A DNA stretch of 64,000 nucleotides from Clostridium liquoris (GTDB lineage Bacteria > Bacillota > Clostridia > Clostridiales > Clostridiaceae), in assembly GCF_002995785.1 (NCBI RefSeq), contig NZ_PVXO01000052.1, forward strand, positions 1 through 64,000. The letters are read 5' to 3'. Below the pieces are notes generated by a model. The model made no database searches and was not told the DNA's origin. It saw nothing but the letters and a program-made list of their open reading frames with translations. Shown in pieces: positions 58,764 to 64,000 of the stretch (position 1 is its first letter; each line of letters begins with the position of its first letter). Both the position numbers and the translations under genes were made by a program.

Positions 58764-60314
58764 CTAATGTAAAACTTTATTGCTTTTTAATGCCTTTTCC
58801 CATCTTTCCACATAATCTCCCGTAGCCCATTCTGCCATTACTACGCTTTCACCTTCATGTATTGGTATCTTCTCTAGCTGCTTATTTGATAATTGGCCAT
58901 TTTCTATGCTATATACATATATGAAATTTTTGCTGACAATTATGGCAATATCTTTATTAGGTGAAGTATAAGCATCCACAGCATCTGGTACTGTTCCCTT
59001 GATATCATTCCAAGAAATATGAAAATCATCATAATTTAGTAATTTAGTTGGAGGTACAATATTGATATTAAAATCTCCATAAGCAACATCTTCCGCACTA
59101 TTACTATTTAATCTTCCACTCATAATCCAGTGCCCGTTTCTTCTAATCAAAGTAAAACTTTCTTCCCTAGGTGATTTTTCTAATCTTTTAGCAATATCTT
59201 TGTCTTGAGAAGCTAAAAAAGCCTCAGCAGAATTTTTTAAAGCAGCCCTTCCACGTTCTCCAGCTACATCTGAAATCTTTATTCCCTTCATATCTCCTAC
59301 ATTATCTATAGGTAATACCTGCAGAATACTTTTCCCTTCATCATCGGAAAAACTTGAAGCTTTTTTATATTCTGTAGCTACATAATCATTTCCAATAAAC
59401 AATATTCTCCTCAATGCATCATCCTTTGAATAATTATTTTCATTTAGCTTAGTATTTTCTTTACTGTTTCCTGCAGGATAAGCAAATAGACTATCCTTTG
59501 GATATTTTGGATTGTTATTTGTCCTGTTTATTCCTGCCCACCAAAATCCACTTATCCTAGGGAAAAATAGATTAGGTGTCTCTATTATTGAATTGGGTTC
59601 CCTATTTTTTGTGGAAATCCATAATGTTCTATAAAATATGGACTTGTTTTCATAGGCTTCCCCAGTGACACCATTGTACTCTAAAGGTATTGGTGATCTT
59701 AAGCCAATTAAAACTCCAGATCTTAAAGTTCCTTTATTTTTAGAAAGATCCTTTTTTTTATTGTCTTCTAGTTTTTTTACATTATCTTTATTTAATATAT
59801 TCTCGCTTTCCTCTGAAATTTTTTTTAAATAATAAAATGCATCATCAGAGTATACCAATATTTCCTTGTCGCTTAACTTTATTAAATCATAGAATAACCT
59901 TCCATCTGAGGTAATAGAGATTACCTCTAGGTTCTTTGTAGTTACATCAAAATCTTTAGAATTTACTTTATAAGTATAAAAAAAATAATTTTTAGCATCT
60001 ACTTCCTTTATTTTATATTGTGGATTTTCACAAGTTTCTTGTCCAAACACTGCATATTCAGTATCAAAAGCAGCCTTTTGTCCTACTATACTGCCTGGTT
60101 TAACCTGTGGCTCTTGATATTTTTTTTCACTGGAGTTGAGTATTTTATACTTCTCTACTTGCCATTCTCCTGTTATAGGTATTAGTTTATTTTTAGGTGC
60201 TACTATCTTGTCTCTTATACCAAAACCTTTCATTGAACATCCTTGAAAAAGTATTATAGGGATTATAATCACAATGAAAAAAAATACAATAAATTTTATT
60301 CTTGTTTTTTTCAT
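58764..60314 (-). CDS. lipoprotein of unknown function
   Basis: The 516-residue protein has a membrane helix (about 6-24) and a lipobox ending at C26 (LFQGC), so it should be a lipoprotein on the outer face of the membrane. The mature part is beta-rich, with segments ITGEWQVEKYK, LVYSDDAFYYLKK and FIYVYSIENGQ. AGGAGA precedes the ATG. It lies 21 bases after the kinase at 60335, within an operon that starts with a response regulator, so it may sense the signal for that kinase. Confidence 0.65.
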   Translation of the reverse strand: MKKTRIKFIVFFFIVIIIPIILFQGCSMKGFGIRDKIVAPKNKLIPITGEWQVEKYKILNSSEKKYQEPQVKPGSIVGQKAAFDTEYAVFGQETCENPQYKIKEVDAKNYFFYTYKVNSKDFDVTTKNLEVISITSDGRLFYDLIKLSDKEILVYSDDAFYYLKKISEESENILNKDNVKKLEDNKKKDLSKNKGTLRSGVLIGLRSPIPLEYNGVTGEAYENKSIFYRTLWISTKNREPNSIIETPNLFFPRISGFWWAGINRTNNNPKYPKDSLFAYPAGNSKENTKLNENNYSKDDALRRILFIGNDYVATEYKKASSFSDDEGKSILQVLPIDNVGDMKGIKISDVAGERGRAALKNSAEAFLASQDKDIAKRLEKSPREESFTLIRRNGHWIMSGRLNSNSAEDVAYGDFNINIVPPTKLLNYDDFHISWNDIKGTVPDAVDAYTSPNKDIAIIVSKNFIYVYSIENGQLSNKQLEKIPIHEGESVVMAEWATGDYVERWEKALKSNKVLH

Positions 60315-60334
60315 ATTTTATCTCCTATTAATTT

Positions 60335-61726
60335 CTATACATTAGGCAATTTAATATAAACAGTTGTACCCACATTGACTTCACTTTCTATATAAAGAGT
60401 GCCATTATGCATTTTTATTATTTCATCACATATTGATAATCCTATACCATTTTGTGATTTACTGCTTTTACCTTTATAAAACTTTTCCTTAATCTTAGGC
60501 AGTTCTTCCTTACTAATCCCAATTCCATTATCCTCAATTGTAATAACTATATAATCTTTTTCCAATCTAGCTTTTAATATAACTTTTCTTTCGCCTTCAT
60601 CTTTAACAAACTTAAAAGCATTATCTAAAATATTTATAAAGACCTGTTTCATTCTATTACTATCTATGTATAGTTCAGGTATATTACAATCGTAATCCAC
60701 AATGAAATTTATTTTTTCTCTTGCTGCACGAGGTCCTAAATATTTTTCTACATATGCTACAACATCATATAAATTTGCTTTTTCTTTTTTTATTGTAACC
60801 TTTCCTGAAATTAGCTTAGAAAAATCTAATAGTTCCTCTACCATAGAAGAAAGTCTTTCACTTTCATTTTCTATTATCTTAAGTCCATCTCTAATTAAAG
60901 CTTCCTCCGGCAACTCTTCAGTATTTAAGGTAATAGCCCAGCCTTTAATGGCAGTAAGAGGGGTTCTAAGTTCATGAGATACTGAAGATATAAACTCATT
61001 TTTCAGCTGATCTTTTTTTAATATTTCCTCTGCCATATAATTTAATGCATCTGAAAGCTTATCTATTTCATCATCAAATTTTTCATTATTTCTAACTAAT
61101 AGATCTCCATTAGCCATTTTTTCTGCTGTTTTAGTTAATTTTTCTATAGGTTCTATTATGCTCTTTGCAAGAAAAGTACTAAATACACCTACCACTGCTA
61201 TTACAATAATTCCTATACTTAAAAACATTAATGCAACCCTATAAATAGCTCTGTCTACTTTCTTTAATGAACTTATGTACCTTAATGCTCCTACAATTTT
61301 TCCATTACTTTTTAATGGATATGCTATAGCAATGACCTTTGCATCATCATAGTCTACGTTGCCAATCCATTTTCCCTTTTGTCCCTTTAAGGCTTTTTTA
61401 ACATCGCTTGTTTCAATATTGCCTTTAGGCTTTATACCAATGGAATCCATTAATACTTTCCCATCCTTATTGATTATTTGTACTTGAGCCTGAGTTTGTT
61501 TCCAAAACACATCTACATTGTCCATTACATTTTCTTCTAAGGAATTGTTAGAAAAGTATCTAGAATAAAAATCTGCTGAAATCATTATTTGATTTGTTAA
61601 TACTTCTTCAATATTGCTATAATAATACTTTGTAATAAAATTTATTAATATAAATTCAAAAGCCATTACACTGATTACTATAATGAGCATAAAATTTTTT
61701 GATAATCTTTTCTTTATACTTTTCAT
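60335..61726 (-). CDS. sensor histidine kinase
   Basis: The 463-residue kinase starts at the ATG at 61726, with GGGAG upstream. It has membrane helices at about 10-32 and 165-188 around an outside sensor, then HAMP (about 189-240), the H-box (FISSVSHELRTPLTAI) and an ATPase domain (NILDNAFKFV, DNGIGIS, GIGLSICDEI). The response regulator gene is 20 bases upstream and a lipoprotein gene 21 bases downstream. The layout is like envelope-stress systems of the PhoR/ResE/WalK type. Confidence 0.85.
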   Translation of the reverse strand: MKSIKKRLSKNFMLIIVISVMAFEFILINFITKYYYSNIEEVLTNQIMISADFYSRYFSNNSLEENVMDNVDVFWKQTQAQVQIINKDGKVLMDSIGIKPKGNIETSDVKKALKGQKGKWIGNVDYDDAKVIAIAYPLKSNGKIVGALRYISSLKKVDRAIYRVALMFLSIGIIVIAVVGVFSTFLAKSIIEPIEKLTKTAEKMANGDLLVRNNEKFDDEIDKLSDALNYMAEEILKKDQLKNEFISSVSHELRTPLTAIKGWAITLNTEELPEEALIRDGLKIIENESERLSSMVEELLDFSKLISGKVTIKKEKANLYDVVAYVEKYLGPRAAREKINFIVDYDCNIPELYIDSNRMKQVFINILDNAFKFVKDEGERKVILKARLEKDYIVITIEDNGIGISKEELPKIKEKFYKGKSSKSQNGIGLSICDEIIKMHNGTLYIESEVNVGTTVYIKLPNV

Positions 61727-61745
61727 GACTGCTCCCATCTAAAAA

Positions 61746-62432
61746 TTAAGACTTTCTCCATCTATATCCTTTTCCCCATATAGTTTCTATATAAGTTGGA
61801 TTAGATGGGTCATTCTCTATTTTTGCCCTTAACCTACGAATATTTACATCTACTATTTTAGAATCCCCTACAAAATTATATCCCCATACAAGATCTAAGA
61901 GTTCATCTCTGCTAAAAGCCTTATCTTCATTTTCAACAAATATCTTCATCAGTAAATATTCCCTTGGGGTTACATCAATCTCTTCATTATCTTTGTACAC
62001 TTTTTGCGAGTATGTATCAATTTTAAAGGGTCCACTATGTATACTATTGTCTTTTTCATTTTCTAAAGGTTCCATCCTACGAAGAAGAGCCTTTACTCTA
62101 AGTATTAATTCTGATGGATTAAAAGGCTTTACTACATAATCATCCGCACCAAACTCTAACCCCATTATCTTATCCATGTCCTGTGATCTAGCAGTAAGCA
62201 TTATTATACCCATGGATTGGAATTCCCCTCTTAATACTTTACAAACTTTAAATCCATCTATACCCGGCAGCATAACATCTAATATGGCTATTTCAGGTTT
62301 TTCCAGTTTAGCTTTTCTTATTCCCTCTTCCCCTGATTCTGCTTCTATAACAATAAAATTATTTCTTTCAAAATTTATTTTTAAAAAGCTCCTAATGCTC
62401 ATTTCATCTTCCACAATCAATATTTTATTCAT
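61746..62432 (-). CDS. OmpR-family response regulator
   Basis: The 228-residue protein starts at the ATG at 62432, with GGGGAG upstream. The receiver has E8-D9, D51 in AILDVMLPG, T79 and K101; the winged helix occupies about 130-225 (DVTPREYLLMKIFVENEDKAF). The promoter region holds two ATTACAAAA repeats 11 bases apart, a typical site for this family, so it probably controls its own operon. Confidence 0.85.
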   Translation of the reverse strand: MNKILIVEDEMSIRSFLKINFERNNFIVIEAESGEEGIRKAKLEKPEIAILDVMLPGIDGFKVCKVLRGEFQSMGIIMLTARSQDMDKIMGLEFGADDYVVKPFNPSELILRVKALLRRMEPLENEKDNSIHSGPFKIDTYSQKVYKDNEEIDVTPREYLLMKIFVENEDKAFSRDELLDLVWGYNFVGDSKIVDVNIRRLRAKIENDPSNPTYIETIWGKGYRWRKS

Positions 62433-62506
62433 ATAAATTCTCCCCGCCTTCAATGCAAAAATTTAAAGTCCCAAATTATATTTTATCATTCCAGCCCAAA
62501 ATATTC

Positions 62507-62526
62507 ATTACAAAAAAATTACAAAA
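62507..62526 (-). promoter_or_regulatory. 11-bp-spaced direct repeats before the response regulator gene
   Basis: ATTACAAAA occurs at 62507-62515 and 62518-62526, an 11-base step. TATAAT (62475-62480 complement) lies downstream on the minus strand. OmpR/PhoB proteins bind such pairs, and autoregulation is likely. Confidence 0.5.
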
Positions 62527-62578
62527 CCCTCATTCAAAAGCAAATAACAAAATAATAAAGTATAAATAATAAATATTG

Positions 62579-62607
62579 AAATGATTTTTTTCTGTAAAAA
62601 TCATTTT
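62579..62607. repeat. short stem-loop
   Basis: AAATGATTTTT and AAAAATCATTTT (62579-62589 and 62596-62607) pair. It sits next to the P-type ATPase terminator; it may aid termination. Confidence 0.4.
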
Positions 62608-62618
62608 ATAAATTAAAA

Positions 62619-62640
62619 GAAATTCCCCTAAAGGAATTTC
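62619..62640 (-). terminator. terminator of the P-type ATPase gene
   Basis: GAAATTCC (62619-62626) pairs with GGAATTTC (62633-62640), and TTTTAATTT follows on the minus strand. Confidence 0.65.
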
Positions 62641-62642
62641 CT

Positions 62643-62695
62643 CAATATCTATTACCTATTATTTATTATCTATTACTTATTATCTATTATCTATT
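62643..62695. repeat. low-complexity TTATCTATTA repeat
   Basis: Imperfect repeats of a TTATCTATTA unit fill the 50 bases past the stop codon of the P-type ATPase. A short piece also occurs at 58722-58736. Such filler is common between genes in clostridial chromosomes. Confidence 0.5.
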
Positions 62696-64000
62696 CTTTA
62701 AGTGTTCTCATAGAATTGACTACAGCAATTAGCGATACTCCTACATCAGCAAATACTGCTTCCCACATATTAGCCATTCCTAAAGCGCCTAATATAAGGA
62801 CTAAAAACTTAACCCCTAAAGCAAATATTATATTTTCCATAACAATTTTTCTAGTTCTTTTAGCTACATTAATTGCTGTTACAATTTTTGAAGGTTCATC
62901 TGTCATAATTACCACATCAGAAGCTTCAATGGCTGCATCAGAACCCAGTCCCCCCATTGCAACACCAATATCTGCTCTTCCTAAAACTGGTGCATCATTT
63001 ATGCCATCCCCTACAAATAGTAAATTTCCTATTTTGTTTTTGTATAGTTCTTCAAATTTATTTACCTTATCCACAGGAAGCAATTCTGAATATATTTCAT
63101 CTATCTGAAGTTCCTTTCCTACCTTATCTGCTACAAATTTACTGTCCCCAGTAAGCATTACTACTTTATTTACTCCAATTTTCTTTAATTCTTCTATAGC
63201 TTCCTTTGAATCTTCTTTGATTTCATCAGAAATAATTAAATATCCCCAGTATTCATTATCTACTGCTACATGTACTACTGTGCCATAGCTGTCTATTTCT
63301 CTATACTTTATATTTTCTTTTTCCATGAGCTTCTTATTTCCCAAGAGTAGTTGTCTATCTTTAACCGTGGCTCTAATACCATAGCCTGAAATTTCTTCAT
63401 AATTCTTTATAGCATCTTTCTCTACAGCTTTTCCATAATACTGAAGAATTGATAGTGCAATTGGATGATTAGAAAAACTTTCACCTAGAGCTGCTATTTC
63501 TAATAATTCATCTTTATTGACACCCTCCATGGATACTATTTCAGTGACATTAAAGACTCCTTTAGTTAAAGTGCCTGTTTTGTCGAATACAACTGTATCC
63601 ACACTATTTAAAGCTTCCAGATAGTTTCCTCCTTTAACTAATATACCTTTTTTAGAGGCTGCACCTATCCCCCCAAAGAATCCTAAAGGTACAGATATAA
63701 CCAGGGCACAAGGACAAGATATTACCAAGAATATCAAAGCTCTATAAAGCCAATCTGAAAAAACAGCCCCTTCTATTACAAGTGGTGGTATAATTGCCAA
63801 AGCTACTGCTGCAAATACCACTACAGGTGTATAATACTTTGCAAACTTTGTTATAAAGTTCTCTGTGGGTGCTTTCCTGCTGCTAGCATTTTCAACTAAA
63901 TCTAATATTTTAGTTACTGTTGATTGTTCATAACTTTTAGTTACTTCTACATTAATTAAAGATGTGTTATTTATAAAACCTGATAGTATTTCACTACCCT
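62691..64000 (-). CDS. heavy-metal-translocating P-type ATPase, 5' end outside the window
   Basis: At least 436 codons are present, and the frame is open to the right edge. It has the P1B ion path SCPCALVIS, phosphorylation site DKTGTLTKG, the P-domain GDGINDAPVLGRADIGVAMG and the terminal helices. The CPC motif and overall likeness point to the CadA/ZntA group (zinc, cadmium, lead export), but copper pumps also have CPC; the N-terminal metal-binding domain that would help decide is outside the window. A downstream terminator closes it. Confidence 0.9.
   Translation of the reverse strand, partial: GSEILSGFINNTSLINVEVTKSYEQSTVTKILDLVENASSRKAPTENFITKFAKYYTPVVVFAAVALAIIPPLVIEGAVFSDWLYRALIFLVISCPCALVISVPLGFFGGIGAASKKGILVKGGNYLEALNSVDTVVFDKTGTLTKGVFNVTEIVSMEGVNKDELLEIAALGESFSNHPIALSILQYYGKAVEKDAIKNYEEISGYGIRATVKDRQLLLGNKKLMEKENIKYREIDSYGTVVHVAVDNEYWGYLIISDEIKEDSKEAIEELKKIGVNKVVMLTGDSKFVADKVGKELQIDEIYSELLPVDKVNKFEELYKNKIGNLLFVGDGINDAPVLGRADIGVAMGGLGSDAAIEASDVVIMTDEPSKIVTAINVAKRTRKIVMENIIFALGVKFLVLILGALGMANMWEAVFADVGVSLIAVVNSMRTLKE

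Noticed and set aside
62643-62695. TTATCTATTA repeats considered as a CRISPR array
   Set aside because: Units are about ten bases and continuous, without spacers; no cas gene is present.
1-64000. tRNA or rRNA genes
   Set aside because: No cloverleaf-like arrangement with a TTCGA loop or rRNA-like conserved stretch was noticed.

Overview
This window looks like chromosome of a low-GC, strictly anaerobic Firmicute, most likely Clostridium or a close relative. The sequence is AT-rich with strong AGGAGG-type ribosome sites. Many starts are GTG or TTG. The gene families are typical clostridial ones: fused acyl-CoA dehydratase activase, dehydratase/activase pairs, PepV dipeptidases, a DUF819 permease, a cofE-like ligase and several OmpR/histidine kinase pairs. 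The species is not claimed. No rRNA, tRNA or CRISPR was found.

Layout. 1-8000: membrane protein, B12-binding radical SAM protein, a small DUF2089/SHOCT-like module on the minus strand, and two large multidomain glycosyltransferases. 8084-15000: accessory genes including a radical SAM protein, a DUF6933/pRiA4b-type fusion, a cupin, an isoprenylcysteine-methyltransferase-like protein, an FNR-type regulator with a matching FNR-like box, a split permease whose second half carries a ferredoxin domain, a divergent Crp/Fnr regulator, and a DsrE-like protein. 15172-19438: a GC-richer LanFEG-type lantibiotic immunity transporter with its own response regulator and kinase, followed by decayed genes and an insertion-sequence-like end. 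20380-24615: the 1411-residue activase/dehydratase fusion, preceded by a three-codon upstream reading frame.

25180-40311 is the most plastic part. Two orphan type I restriction specificity genes (hsdS), each with the same flanks, lie in direct orientation about 13.6 kb apart. Between them sit a Crp/Fnr regulator and a divergent operon with a perfect 16-bp palindrome in the shared promoter region. The operon encodes a dehydratase-fold protein that has lost the cluster cysteines, a two-helix membrane protein, a NapH-type membrane ferredoxin, a cysteine-rich dehydratase-fold protein resembling double-cubane-cluster proteins, and an ATP-dependent activase. I regard this as the best candidate for a little-described system: a membrane-fed, ATP-driven low-potential reductase on a potentially excisable segment. 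The segment also carries an SDR gene, pseudogene debris, an excisionase-type DNA-binding protein and a heterodimeric ABC exporter.

40542-64000 is more ordinary core chromosome. It contains an RDD protein, lipoteichoic acid synthase, a TSUP permease, a dipeptide-use group (two PepV, dipeptide epimerase, DUF3870, DUF819 permease), an MBL hydrolase, and two operons in which a response regulator and kinase lead into extracytoplasmic proteins (one with a phosphodiester glycosidase, one with a lipoprotein). A cofE-like ligase and a heavy-metal P-type ATPase that runs off the right edge complete the window.
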